A model generated the notes under the pieces. That model was not told the origin of the DNA, did not search any database, and saw only the letters and a list, made by a program, of their open reading frames with translations. Positions 30,875 to 41,554 of a DNA stretch of 64,000 nt are shown here, piece by piece (position 1 is the first letter of the stretch; each line of letters begins with the position of its first letter). A program made the position numbers and the translations under genes. Source of the stretch: Meghimatium bilineatum (Eukaryota; Mollusca; Gastropoda; Stylommatophora; Philomycidae); the NCBI GenBank assembly GCA_034231615.1, contig CM067317.1, positions 17,002,264 through 17,066,263 of the forward strand. Reading direction: 5' to 3'.

Positions 30875-31570
30875 TTCTTTCTTCGCCTGGAACATGCTTA
30901 TATCTGTTATTGTTTCTTCTATAACTTTGACTGTGTTTTGTAACTCTTACAGAGGACCGTATAGTTTTTCTTCTACTGTTATTTCTCTAGGCCAGTCTAT
31001 TTGATTCATCATTTAATATTCCTGAAGATTCTTCTTGATTAGAAACTGGCTTCACAGCACTTGGGGCATTCCCATCCGTTTCAGCAGCTATCCCAATGTA
31101 TGTAGACTAATAGTCCCAGTCAGGTGTTGATTGTGTGATCTTCGGGACTTTCCACAAAAAAAAATACTTTTCCTACCCTCACCTCTAGATACTCCATTTT
31201 CTGACATTCTATGTATGTGTACGTGCTCAGCCTCATTTACTTCATCTTGAAATGAATTTATTAGTGTCTTCATCAAGTCTGCTTTATCTCTTCTCAGCAA
31301 TGTGCCGTCAATCGCCGCATTGTCTGCCAATAAGTCGGCGCTTTCGTTTCCTCTGACTCCAACATGACCAGGGCAGTATATCCATGTAATGATCTGGACA
31401 ATTGAGTTGTTAAATAAGTCCCACCGTTCCTTTCTCAGCATGAACTTTTCGATCTTGCGCAGCATGCTTTGAGAGTCTGTGAGCATTACCGAGTGTGTTG
31501 ATGTATCAGTTTTCAACAAATTAAGTGCTGCTGTAACTCCCTCTATCTCCATCCTCATGCTCGATGTGAC
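30875..31570 (-). mobile_element. RNase H LINE 3' end
   Basis: 31558-31088 (-) reads MRMEIEGVTAALNLLKTDT, VMLTDSQSMLRKIEK and IYCPGHVGVRGNESADLLA, that is RNase H motifs 2 to 4. Downstream comes EITVEEKLYG and a 3' tail related to those at 44530-44665 and 49745-49940. Confidence 0.82.
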
Positions 31571-31639
31571 AGTTTAATATGCTGAAGATTTCTCAACCAA
31601 CTTCACGCCGTTTCTATGGTTATATTCCTGAAGATGTTT

Positions 31640-32130
31640 CGAGGTACCCATCATCATCATCATCAGGTGCCATGCCGGGTGGCGTAGGCGGTCATGGCTC
31701 TCCACAGCTCTCTGTCCACAGTATTATGTATCAAAGTCGTTGTTGTTTCTTTGCCGTGCCAGGTTGTCAAACTGTCTAATATTTTCTCACGTTGTCGCCC
31801 TCTGTCTCTGGTGCCTTCAATCTTGCCTGTTGTAATTATGTTCTCTAAACCTGCCTGTCTCATGAAGTGGCCAAAAAAAGAAGATTGCCTTTTTCTTATA
31901 TTGTTGATTAAGGTCCGTTTCGCATTTAACTCTTTTAACACCTCTACATTAGTTTTTCTGGCAGTCCATGGTATTCTCAGCATTCTTCTGTAGAACCACA
32001 TCTCCGTTGCCTCCAATCTCCCACTTTCCAGTTTGTTTATTGTCCAAGACTCGCACCCATATGTTAGTATAGGGGTTATATAGCACTGCAGAACTCTCTT
32101 TCTCACCTCTAATGACAAGGTCATATTAGG
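31640..32130 (-). mobile_element. RTE-like LINE 3' end
   Basis: A 153-codon open frame: VRKRVLQCYITPILTYGCES, WTINKLESGRLEATEMWFYR, RMLRIPWTARKTNVEVLK and FFGHFMRQAGLENI, then a (CATCATCAT)n tail read on +. The 38640-38998 copy (+) belongs to the same subfamily. Confidence 0.85.
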
Positions 32131-32149
32131 TACCCATCACATATTTAAA

Positions 32150-32330
32150 AAAAAAGTAAAGCTATATTAATTCCGTAGGGGTGTGAGATTTTAGAGATCT
32201 CACATTTCAGTGGCTCTGCTATAGGAGTGTGGTTGCCACCTCTGATCTCTCACAGTCATTACTGCCCGGATAATCAGGTACCATAGTAAGGCTAGGTTGA
32301 CTCGGAAGCCGTTGCGATCTGAAAAAAAAC
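32150..32330 (-). repeat. SINE-C copy, 3' part
   Basis: Reversed body of the tRNA-derived SINE: CCGTAGGGGTGTGAGA, AGATCTCACATTTCAGTGGC, TCAGGTACCATAGTAAGGCT. Confidence 0.75.
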
Positions 32331-32474
32331 AACATTTCTGTGTTGTCAATCTTGAACTTTTTTGTACATGTGGTTGTGGAGTCGGCTGTCCAGCTCTGAG
32401 GCGCAGAAAGACAACTTGAATTGTTCATAATTTTGTAGTTATGTTTTGTTGGAGTTGATTTTCTAATAGCTGCC

Positions 32475-32800
32475 TTGATCATCTGTTTAGTTTGATGGTT
32501 CGAAATAGACCAGATACATGGGAAGAACTTGCACAAAATAGATCTACATGTCGTTCTAAAATAAAAAAGAGCGCATCATCTTGTGAAAAGAAGAGAAATG
32601 CAACAGCTCAACAGCGGAGAGCAGCTAGAAAGTCACGGATAGACCAAGATCCGTCTACAGTCGTTATTCCATGTCCAAACTGTCCAAGGACATTTACAGC
32701 TCGAATAGGGCTCATTAGCCATCTACGAACTCATAATCAAGGACATAACTAAAATTGAATTTTCAAAAGTGGATGTAACAGATGGTCATCATCACTTGTG
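32475..32800 (+). mobile_element. Zinc-finger LINE C-terminus
   Basis: An open frame reads RPDTWEELAQNRSTCRSKIK, SCEKKRNATAQQRRAARKSR, then CPNCPRTFTARIGLISHLRT-H. The last is a complete C2H2 zinc finger (C-x2-C-x12-H-x3-H) ending the RT protein. 5' truncated, with a short CAACAACAACA tail. Confidence 0.85.
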
Positions 32801-32829
32801 ATGGACGAACAACAACAACAACAGTTTGA

Positions 32830-33125
32830 TGGTACATTATTGGCACATCTTGATCAACTACAGCAGCTTCCCCTTAAGCCAAACCATCTGCTTGTCCGCT
32901 TTCAGGTATTCCCCAATAAGTTGGTATCCATTACATAGCTACTTTGCCCTGATTACTTAGTTCAGTCAGTAGTATTTGCAGGACTGGTAGTTTTCTCACT
33001 TGGAGTCCTGATCTTACTTCTGTCAGGAATACTGCTGACTAAACAAAGATTGGTGCTCAGCAGTTTTTCCAGTTGTCACATTGACTGCCTGGATTTCTAC
33101 CTCGTTATTATGGCAATTTCTCTGT
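32830..33125 (-). mobile_element. RNase H LINE fragment (broken)
   Basis: On the - strand NNEVEIQAVNVTTGKTAEHQ and VAMQWIPTYWGIPESGQADG preserve RNase H motif 2 and the final W.P.H.GI.GN..AD block in altered form. Confidence 0.6.
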
Positions 33126-33164
33126 TGGTACTTTAATTGTATTCCTAACATTGTTTGGGTACTG

Positions 33165-33172
<8 letters not shown>

Positions 33173-33210
<38 letters not shown>
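33173..33210. repeat. (CT)n(AT)n microsatellite
   Basis: A short CT run followed by about 15 AT units, next to a SINE-C head. Confidence 0.85.
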
Positions 33211-33213
<3 letters not shown>

Positions 33214-33217
33214 CTGA

Positions 33218-33480
33218 AATAGGAAGCAGCATAGCTAGCACACTGACTTTGCATATGAGTGGTCCTGGGTTCATTCCCAGTTCAGGCGGAAATGTTTTTC
33301 AGATCGCAACGGCTCCCGGGTCGACCCAGCCTTAAATGGGTACCGGATTAATCTGGGTAGTACAGACTGCGAGGGAGAGGAGATGACTACCACCCTCATT
33401 TGCAGAGTCACTGAAATGTTAGATCGCTAACATCTCACACCCCTACGGCGTTAATAAATGCTATGAGTTACTTCACTTTT
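33218..33480 (+). repeat. SINE-C copy, complete
   Basis: Head AGCATAGCTAGCACACTGAC with B-box GGTTCATTCCC, body TTAAATGGGTACCGGATTAA, tail CTATGAGTTACTTCACTTT. Confidence 0.85.
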
Positions 33481-33624
33481 ACTTACTTATTCTGATAGTG
33501 ACCCAAAAATCATGATTAAGTTGGTGAAGTCATGATTAAGTTATGATTAAACTTAATGATTATGAAAAGTCATGATCAAGTTATGGCTTGTTAAAGATGC
33601 AATTACCAGCCAAAGTCGACAGCC

Positions 33625-33712
33625 AAGCTGTAAAGCATGAAATGATGTAATCCATTCTCTAAACTACATATAGCTAATTACCAGAAGTTTGAGAATTAAT
33701 GCAGGAGAGACT
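33625..33712 (+). repeat. SINE-B 3' fragment
   Basis: AGCCAAGCTGTAAAGCATGA through ACTACATATAGCTAAT to AGAAGTTTGAGAATTAATGC. Confidence 0.7.
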
Positions 33713-33883
33713 AATTTATACAGGGAGCTAGTATCAGTGTTGCTAGTGTTTAAGAAATAATAGATCACCTTATGTAAAATTTCAAGTATTTGTACTACAG
33801 GTAAGTAATTTTTCCAGTAATTTGTCACAATATTCTACATTTATTTTCAAGTTTATACCCTTTAGCAGGATGGAATCTAGAGC

Positions 33884-33920
33884 AGTGGTTCCCAATGTTT
33901 TTTCTATTACCAACTTTAAA
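33884..33920 (+). repeat. hAT left terminal sequence
   Basis: CAGTGGTTCCCAATGTTTTT, the usual hAT start. A SINE-A follows at once and no right end is seen. Confidence 0.4.
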
Positions 33921-33924
33921 ACTT

Positions 33925-34080
33925 CTTCTTCAGCATTCATTCTCAAACTCCCACTGGATTCTCTTGTAATGGAACAATGGTCCTGCTAGATTTCCAGCAG
34001 GATGTTGTCTAGAGAGTGGAAATGTGTTATATCTCTGTTTTATTTGAGCTATTGGCCCGACACATTCGTTTCTGGAAAGA
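33925..34080 (-). repeat. SINE-A copy
   Basis: Reversed, nearly full length: CTTCTTCAGCATTCATTCTC to CCCGACACATTCGTTTCTGG. It lies just past the poly(A) site of the microprotein gene. Confidence 0.85.
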
Positions 34081-34251
34081 GCTTTCAAATAAATATTTAT
34101 TTCCATGTTTCCAAAGACCTAATAAAAATGTACATTCTTGAAGGTTCACTGATGATTTATCAATCATACATTTCTAATGAACATATGAAACAAACATTAA
34201 TACACAAGCACACAATAATAACTCAAACAATGGTTTGATATTTACATCTTA

Positions 34252-34257
34252 TTTATT
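34252..34257 (-). terminator. Poly(A) signal of the microprotein gene
   Basis: AATAAA on the - strand, 183 nt after the stop, followed by a GT-rich region (TTATTGTGTGCTTGTGT). This supports a transcribed gene rather than chance splice sites. Confidence 0.5.
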
Positions 34258-34439
34258 GTCTATGTAAATAAATAATATTGTTAGGTGGAAAAGTGTGAAC
34301 ACAAGGTCTATAAGTCTGGTTCAGTCCATGCAATACAAGACATCTCTGCAATAAACTTAAAGATTCCATGTCTGGTTGACTTGATGATGCATGATGAACT
34401 ATGGACAACAGGTTGGCTGAAGCTTCAAAGGCATCAGTA

Positions 34440-34474
34440 TCACTTTTTAGTATCTTTTTTACCTGCACCGCAAC
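34440..34474 (-). CDS. Microprotein exon 3 (CGAGKKDTKK stop)
   Basis: Thirty-five bases after acceptor AAATAACAG, encoding CGAGKKDTKK and TGA. Length and phase equal TMA7 exon 4 (SGGIKKSGKK). Confidence 0.55.
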
Positions 34475-37400
34475 CTGTTATTTAAAAGAGAATGGAACAT
34501 TTTTTAAAAAAGCATTCACAATTACTCACACTCTGAAGACTTCTTAAACATGACACTGGAGAAAGCAGAATAGATTACATTGAATCAGAAGGCAAATAAA
34601 ATGGCAGTCAGAATAATGTTCCTCAAAAACATGCCACATATGTAGATTACTAAAACTACTATAAATGATTTAGAATTGTTGAAAGAACTTGTACAACCAA
34701 ACAACAAATTTACACATATATCAAAAACATGCTGCCCTTGTTCCTAGTGAAATGATAACTTAAATTTATATTTGTTTTTATATGAGTAGCTAAAGATGCT
34801 CTTGTTTTCTCTTGACTTCATCAAATGTACAGGTAACTACAAATTCTTCTGGAAGTTTCTAATGTTCTATAATTCTTTTTAATTTTAAGATATTGAAAAT
34901 CTAAGTGTTGAGTATCGGTAATTTATGATATTCAACATTACTGCACTCCTTTCAATTTCAGTGCTCTTTATATGTAAATGGCTAACCCCGTAACTCTATG
35001 TTTTTGTTATGTTCTATACGTTCCAACATTTCATGACGTATACGAATGAGATCTGCCACAGTTATAAAATAAAACATTTCAAAAGGCAGGTACTGGTGCT
35101 ATCGGAAAATTGAATTACTGTCCAGTTGTCCGGTAAAAGGTGACCATTGATATGATTGGTTAACCTTACCTCTGACTGTTGCACAAGGTCAAATGAATGC
35201 AAACAAATAATAATTATAATAACAATAGTGGTTGTGTTTTGTCAGCCAGGGAGAAACAGAAATACAAGTGGGAGAGTAACAGAGAGATGAACAGATTATG
35301 GTCTAGCAGAACCACCAAAACAAGAAAGGAAGTTGGAGTTATGTCACAGCCAACCTTCATTGCAGAGACAGCACTCAATAATGACTCATGGTTGTGTCAA
35401 CGATAAATAATTATATTCAAATTTTTATGCTTACTGACAGTGGCTTCCAGCACCGTTATTTTTGTATTAGTTTAGGTCGTTTTGTGTCTGATCCCAGAAA
35501 CATTGGTTTATTATTTTTCTTTCCATTTTCAAACGCTTGGGCCTACACATATGAAAGTCTTTGAAGAATAATTTGTGCCATTTCTTTAAAAAATTTTTAT
35601 TACTTTAAACATATTGCTGTAAAAACAAGTTAGGTATGACTTGTTAAAATCACATAATCCTAATGTTTTTCAATATTCACATACATACTATTTTATGACA
35701 GAAAGCATGTATAACAGTTGTATTTTTTTAAATTCTTACCCGTGCAATGCCAGGTATTCCTTCTAGTTTTATATTTAGTCATTATTTGATTTAAATTCCC
35801 AATTTACATTTTTGTGATACTCCAAAAACTTGTAAATTAATAGTTAAATGATTCTTCTCTGGTCACCTGTTTTGCCTCCTCTTTTAAGTATTCCTACTTT
35901 TATGTTTTCAATTTATTATGTATCATTATGATGATCATCTGTCCTACAATTATGCCAGGAGAAATATTGACGTGAAAGGATATCTAATATGAGATTATTG
36001 ATGAACATCAGATGGCAAGTTATGATCCTGTCTTCTTCTTCATCGTTCATTCTCAAACTCCTGCTGGATCTCCCTTGTAGCACGACCATTGTTCTACTAG
36101 ATTTCCAGCAGGATGTATTCCAGAGAATGGAAATGCGTTGTGTCGCCGTTTTATTTGCGCCAATGGCCCGACACATCCGTCTTCGGCGGGTTATGATCCT
36201 GGATGCTGCTTTCCTTGATAGAGTTGGTGTCCATTGTGTTGAAAATATTTCTGAAATGGTCATAGATTTAATGTGCAGGTCATGTAGGATGTATACCAGA
36301 TCACCTGCTAAAAAATACTCCTCTATGATGTGATTCATGCTCCCAATGTGACTAAAAATAAAGCTACAAGAACTTGCTGAAGACCTTAATGAAAGTATTT
36401 GGCATAAACCATAATAAACACTGAGATGATGTGCAAACAGAGCTACCTGGTGTTCTGCAATAAAATTAAAGGCATCATGTGAAATTATGTGTTGCTAGTG
36501 AAATGTAAAGAATGCAAACACTGTCACCTATCATGCATGTCATAAGATGTAGCTAAGAACATTTTTAGGATGGGTTAGCTGTCCCAACCCATAGAATATT
36601 AGAATGGTCCAAATGTCATTCTGAAGTTGGATGTGTCAAGCTGAAAGGTACAGATATTACAGCCAAGCTGTAAAACATGACATTATATTTTGTTCTCTGG
36701 ACTATATTCCACTAATTTATAGGAGTTATAGAAGGAATTCAGAAGAATAACGTTAAACAAAAATAAATATAACAGCTCAGTAAATGACCAAACTCTAGCT
36801 AAAGCAATCATCCCCTGCTCAAGGACTTTTGAATCATAATGAATAATCAGCCATCTACAGATATGTACATAAAAAGGACACACTTCAAAATGAATTTTAA
36901 AAAGTGGATAATAATAATATTAAACTGTTGAAATCTGGCCACTGTCTCTGTAATGAACCAAATTTTCTACTCATCAAGTGTCATCTCCAGGATGAAGGTT
37001 GATTTGCAATGGACCAACAACATCCTGTCTCGTCTTAGTTGTACACTCTGACAAACTGTATCTTGTTCATCTCATGATATCTCCCTCTCATTGTATCATC
37101 TAAATTCTCCTGTAGCATTCCATTTCAAAGGCAGCAATTCTCTTTGCTGCTGATTTATTAAGTGTCTAAGTTTCACAGCAGTAAATCTTCACTGGCTTGT
37201 TGCTACTTTGATACAGCATCTGTTTAATCATTGCAACTGATTATAATATCATTCAATACAATTTATTGATGAGAACAAATATTTGAATAAGTACTAGCAT
37301 AATGGAAAATATATAAACATTAGGATAGCATTGAAGACAAAGATTAGATAAGGACTAGGATGAATGAACAGATTTTATATTGTAAAGAGAATTTGTGTTT

Positions 37401-39915
37401 ATACCTTTGTCGCATGATTTCGTACCACAGCTGCCTTTTGATTCCTTCTCACCTGTTTGTTTCTCACCTGCAGCTTTTGTTTTAGAACCTGAAATAATTA
37501 TAAATTATTAACTGCACAGTTTTAAGCAGGAACAAATTTTCAACAGTTTAGACAAGCCAACACTAAAAACAGAGCCACAAATAATAAAAGGTTGTACTGA
37601 GAGAAACTAATGTAGGCCTATATGATGGATATTCATAGAATAGAGCTAGAAAACTTGTTTATTAGCGTTGCTCTCACAGCACACTAACATTTCTGGTCAA
37701 TGATCCGGATTGTGACCAGTCATCCTTGCTTGAATATTTTTGCTGATAACCAGAGACCAAGCATGTACACATATATTTTTAATTAGGGGAAAGGGAATTG
37801 AACATAAAATTAGGCAATTTAATATGATAATTAGCAGTACAAAATAAGTAAATAAAAGATGGTCGTCCCCCCTCCCCCCGCCGCAGTAAAACTACTGAAA
37901 TATAGTGACTCCCAAAAGGGCACAATAAACGAAGTGAAAAGCCTTTTTTTTGGGTTCAAATGCAAATCCACTCTGATCAAAACCATATATGCGGTGGTGA
38001 TGGAAGGGTGGTTAGAGAAATGAAAAATAATTGTCTCAGATAATTGGCGTTCTGATCCCATTTAACAGCAAATGATTAACGAATAAAATCTTCACAGTAA
38101 TCAGTATTATATAATATACCAATAGAACCTATACTTTTAATATAGGGCAGAAATCATGATCTATATATTGTCAGGTGCCCAAAAGGTGATAAAAAAATAT
38201 CAATACTGTTAACCTTCGATGTATGTCATAAGAGGCCACTAATGAGGTTGTGGTGTGGGGTTGGCTATATCCTATATAGGGTCAAAGTGACCTAGAAGCC
38301 ATGCTGAAAGGAAGATAACTACTTGAATGAAAAACAGCCAGAACTATAGGGATAAAGTTTAAAACCGTTTTCATCATCAAGTGCCGTCTCGGCAATGAAG
38401 GTTGGCTGCAATAGACTAACATCCCGTCTCTTGTTTTGGAGGTACACTCTGCTAGACTATAACCTGTCCATCTTGTGATCTTACTTTCCCACTTGTATCT
38501 CTGTCTACCTCTTGCTTGCTCCCCTTTGACTTTACCCTCAAGTAAGGTCATCAACAAGGTGTCATGTCTTTTAATGTGTCTAAAATATTTAATTTGCTTG
38601 ATCTTTATTTCCTTTAATAACTCTTTCTTTATATTAAATGTTGTTAGAACCTCTTTATAAAAGAATGCTGAAAATACCATGGATTGCCAGAAAAACTAAT
38701 GTAGAGGTGTTGAAAGATTCAAATGCAAAACAGACCTTAATAAACAGTATAAGAAAAAGACAATCTTCATTTTTTTGGCCACTTCATGAGACTGGCATGT
38801 TTGGAGAACATAGTCACAACAGGCAAAATTGAAAGCAACAGAGACAGATGGTGACGACGTGAGAAAATATTTGACAGTTTGACAACATAGCACGGCAGGG
38901 AAACAACAACAATCTTGATACATAATACTGTGGTCAGAGAACTGTGGTGAGCCATGAACGCCTATGCCAGCCAGCATGGCACCTGATGATGATGATATAA
39001 CCTCTTTGTTTTCTTCTCTCTCCATGATGTTCTCCCTATTCTTCTATATCCACATCCCAAAGTGGTTTCAGTGACCTGTAAAGAAAGGGATTTTTATTTT
39101 GGTTTTCCTCACGGACGAAAATGTGTCCCAAAAGGAAAGGGATGAACGGGCCTAACAAGGTTGAGAACCACTGCTCAACACCTTTTCAACAATTCAGCTA
39201 CATACAGTTGTTTACAACTGACATCGCAACTCCCATAGCATCATCAGATAGGGGGAAAAAAACCATGAACCACCCGCTAGCAGTATAAAACTTGCACATC
39301 TAGTACTGCATTATCTATAACCAAAATAAAATGTTATACTCAATATAAATATGGCTTTACTAATAAACACAGAAGGAAACACCGAATTAAATAATCGCTG
39401 CGTTTTTATTTATAACACAATACAATTAATTAAAGAGAATTGCGATTCTTTTCTATCACGAGATTCACTTCTGAAGTCATACAGATATTACACAAGGGGA
39501 AGTACACAAGATTTCATAGGATATACAAGTGAATGTCAAATATAAGATATGAAACACCCCAGGTGTCGTGGTGGCAGGACTCGCTGAACTACAGTCTCCA
39601 CTATTTTTGGTGGTCACATCTAATATATTTACATTGGACTTAGTCAAACGTTAGTCCATGCATGAAACCAGCTTACATCACTGATAAGCTTACTTCTGTA
39701 TACAAATATCTATCATGCTGAAGACATTGGATCTGTGACTTTGTGTGAGTTGGAAACAGGGCATATCGCTGTCAAGCAGTAAACCACGACACAAGACATT
39801 GCGCTCTAATAAGGCTACATCCTAGTTATTAGGCTAATAACTAGCAAGAGTTTAAGGGAAAACAAATATATGTCCAATGAATGAGAATGAATTAATTACC
39901 GTCACGTCCAGACAT
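34440..39915 (-). CDS. Unrecognised 44-residue microprotein, TMA7-like exon ends (3 exons)
   Basis: I do not recognise this protein. Exons in order are 39915-39900 (16 nt), 37488-37405 (84 nt) and 34474-34440 (35 nt), with all splice bases canonical and phases 1 and 1 consistent. The product starts MSGRDGSKTKAAGEKQTGEK, continues through a Cys-bearing GSCGTKSCDKGCGAG segment, and ends KKDTKK. It has three Cys, no hydrophobic segment and no signal peptide. The first and last exons equal TMA7's in length and phase (16 and 35 nt), begin with the same MSGRD, and 6 of the last 10 residues match TMA7; the middle exon is unrelated to it. An AATAAA follows the stop by 183 nt with a GT-rich run after it. 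A TMA7 paralogue with a replaced centre, or a metallothionein-like protein, are both possible. No family assignment is claimed. Confidence 0.55.
35230..35410 (+). mobile_element. RTE-like LINE fragment
   Basis: REKQKYKWESN, TTKTRKEVGVMSQPTF and AETALNNDS match the [12 protein letters not shown] ... ECTTKTR end seen at 56.8 kb. Confidence 0.6.
35990..36480 (+). mobile_element. Zinc-finger LINE fragment, split by a SINE-A
   Basis: MNIRWQVMI before and DAAFLDRVGVHCVENI after the SINE are the two halves of the segment NIRWQ ... DLDRSGIHSIYTI. Then KLQELAEDLNESIWH. Heavily decayed. Confidence 0.7.
36031..36189 (-). repeat. SINE-A, best-preserved copy with target duplication
   Basis: 159 bp, flanked by GTTATGATCCTG at 36019-36030 and 36190-36201. 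Read on the - strand it starts CCGCCGAAGACGGATGTGTC and ends GAGTTTGAGAATGAACGATG then a GAA tail. It defines the family ends. Confidence 0.93.
36495..36750 (+). repeat. SINE-B copy
   Basis: Full-length forward copy: ATGCAAACACTGTCACCTAT, GAAGTTGGATGTGTCAAGC, TTACAGCCAAGCTGTAAAAC, TTCAGAAGAAT. Confidence 0.8.
36945..37235 (-). mobile_element. RTE-like LINE, internally deleted
   Basis: TLNKSAAKRIAAFEMECYRR runs directly into MR.TRYSLSECTTKTRRDV. The segment between (LRIPW to KWESK) is missing. Confidence 0.65.
37405..37488 (-). CDS. Microprotein exon 2
   Basis: Eighty-four bases between TTATTTCAG and donor GTATAA. Encodes SKTKAAGEKQTGEKESKGSC then GTKSCDK. It contains two internal CAG/GTGAG strings that could act as alternative splice sites. 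Confidence 0.55.
38170..38312 (+). repeat. SINE-B 5' half
   Basis: GTGCCCAAAAGGTGATAAAA, ATCAATACTGTTAACC, CATAAGAGGCCACTAATGAG, stopping at AGCCATGCTGAAAG where a reverse LINE begins. Confidence 0.75.
38320..38660 (-). mobile_element. RTE-like LINE 3' fragment
   Basis: [53 protein letters not shown]. Meets the next LINE head to head at about 38640. Confidence 0.75.
38640..38998 (+). mobile_element. RTE-like LINE 3' fragment
   Basis: KRMLKIPWIARKTNVEVLKD, KQTLINSIRKRQSSFF, then frameshifted pieces ending in a (TGA)n tail. Same subfamily as 31640-32130. Confidence 0.75.
39060..39177 (-). repeat. hAT right end fragment
   Basis: TTGAGAACCACTG at 39161-39173 is a hAT terminus. A similar one is at 49159-49171. 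Partner ends not found. Confidence 0.4.
39730..39866 (+). repeat. SINE-B 3' half (degraded)
   Basis: GGCATATCGCTGTCAAGCAG, TAAACCACGACACAAGACAT, GGCTACATCCTAGTTATTAG, CAAGAGTTTAAGG. Confidence 0.6.
39900..39915 (-). CDS. Microprotein exon 1 (MSGRD + 1 nt)
   Basis: Sixteen coding bases, ATG in context CAAGATGT, donor GTAATT. Same five residues, same length and same phase as exon 1 of TMA7, but with different codons (TCT, CGT, GAC against TCG, AGG, GAT). Confidence 0.55.
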
Positions 39916-39919
39916 CTTG

Positions 39920-40580
39920 TATAGTAAGTGTATAACTGGTATCTTAGCACAAAAGCGGCTGAATTCACAACACAACTGATTCAACTAGATTCAAACACAA
40001 AAGCACAAAACAACAAAATCCTCTTCTTTATAAACCATTCTCTCAAATCAATAAAATCGCGGCTCAGCTTTCACAGTATTCGAATACCGTTTCCAACTCG
40101 TTTCAATAGTTGTCTATTTATATGAAATACAAATCGTGTACAGAATTTAAAACATATTTAGTGAAGCTACATCATAATTTTGAAAGATATAATTCTATGC
40201 ACATGTTAATTAAAGTACATTATCTTGTATTTTTCTTGCAAAGATATGCAGATGTATGATATCTCGAATACGAGTTTAGTAGTATCGCTCTCCAAAGATC
40301 GACCAGCGAAGTCTGTACAATCCGAAACCAGAGAAAGTCGGTTTAATGGTTATAGTTAAGGGAAAACAGCTTCCAGTTTAAGACAAATGATGGTAGGGCC
40401 TATATTTCGCAAATAATTTGTGAATTTAGTAATCGTGTCCGAGCTCTGAACAAACTGAGTGGCGTGGCAATGTTATGTAACAAAATACACATAACAACCA
40501 TACATAGGCCCATCTATATATTTATTGATAGTATTCAGGATGTAGTGATCAATCCAACATTATCTGGCTGTAGTAATTTT
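39920..40580. other. Upstream of the microprotein gene, nothing recognised
   Basis: No TATA box or ETS site is obvious next to the ATG at 39915. AT-rich, no element ends seen. Confidence 0.4.
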
Positions 40581-40698
40581 TTTTTTTTTTAGATAATAAG
40601 AAATAACTTCAGCAAAACTGAAATCTAACATGCAAAAAAAGAAAAAAACAGGGCGATGTACCAATGATAATCACCGGAAACACACTTGATAACAAGAA

Positions 40699-40740
40699 AA
40701 TCGACATTTCGACCAAAAGACCTTAATCAGGAACACATTA
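40699..40740 (-). ncRNA. Hammerhead-like motif of a Penelope-like element
   Basis: On the - strand CTGATTAAGGTCTTTTGGTC followed by GAAATGTC keeps most of the CTGATGA - hairpin - GAAAC core of Penelope-type minimal hammerheads. One changed core base (T for G) and a GAAAT make activity doubtful. Confidence 0.5.
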
Positions 40741-41554
40741 ACTCAGAAGTCGTATTATTTTGTGTAAGGGGTGATGGAGACTTCAGGTGGCGTTTAAGTT
40801 TCGAGTTGATATAGGGTCAGGGTTGGGGGTGGGTGACAGAGCTTTAGAGAACACTGTGCCAATTAAATGACTCAAGTAAGTGAGGCCAATTGCTACGTTT
40901 TATGTAATTACACGAGGTGCAATTCTGGTAATATTACCGTAACATTAATTGGTACAATACAAGAATCAGTGGACAAATCACGTGACAGCATACCTACTTT
41001 TAAATTTCATATGCTATTGCACTATCTCGGAAACTTAACAAGTCGTAACTTAAAATACCGATCTAGCTATTTGCGCGCAATTAACTGGCCATCCACCTCC
41101 CACTCCATGTGCAGTGCGCATGTCGAGTGGTCAGGGGCTCTCATCGCGCAACGTGTCGAATATTGGATGCGTCTGTATATGCGTCTTAATCGGAATTTCG
41201 TTCCGTTTAATTATGTTAGCTATTTGTTCCGTAGAAACATGTCCACTGATTCTTGTATTGTACCCATTAATTGAACTCTGTCTGAAATCTGATCTCAACT
41301 AAGATTATTCAAACTGTTTAAAAACAAAAACACTTCAGCAACAGCAAATGTTGTATTACAGGCAGAGTATAACTTGACAGTTCACTTTTTAAATTAGATG
41401 TGGAACTACATAATAAAGGCACCCAAATGGTCATCATGGATGAATCTTCAAAATAAATTCTTATCAATAATTTTGGTTACAGTCAGACATTAAAACAAAC
41501 TTTCCAACATTGTGAGAGAAAGAAAAATTGTTTTTATCAATAATTCGCATCATA

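Noticed and set aside
34253..34468. 71-codon - strand frame across the microprotein last exon
   Set aside because: It runs in another frame into the 3' UTR and poly(A) signal; composition and lack of homology argue against coding.
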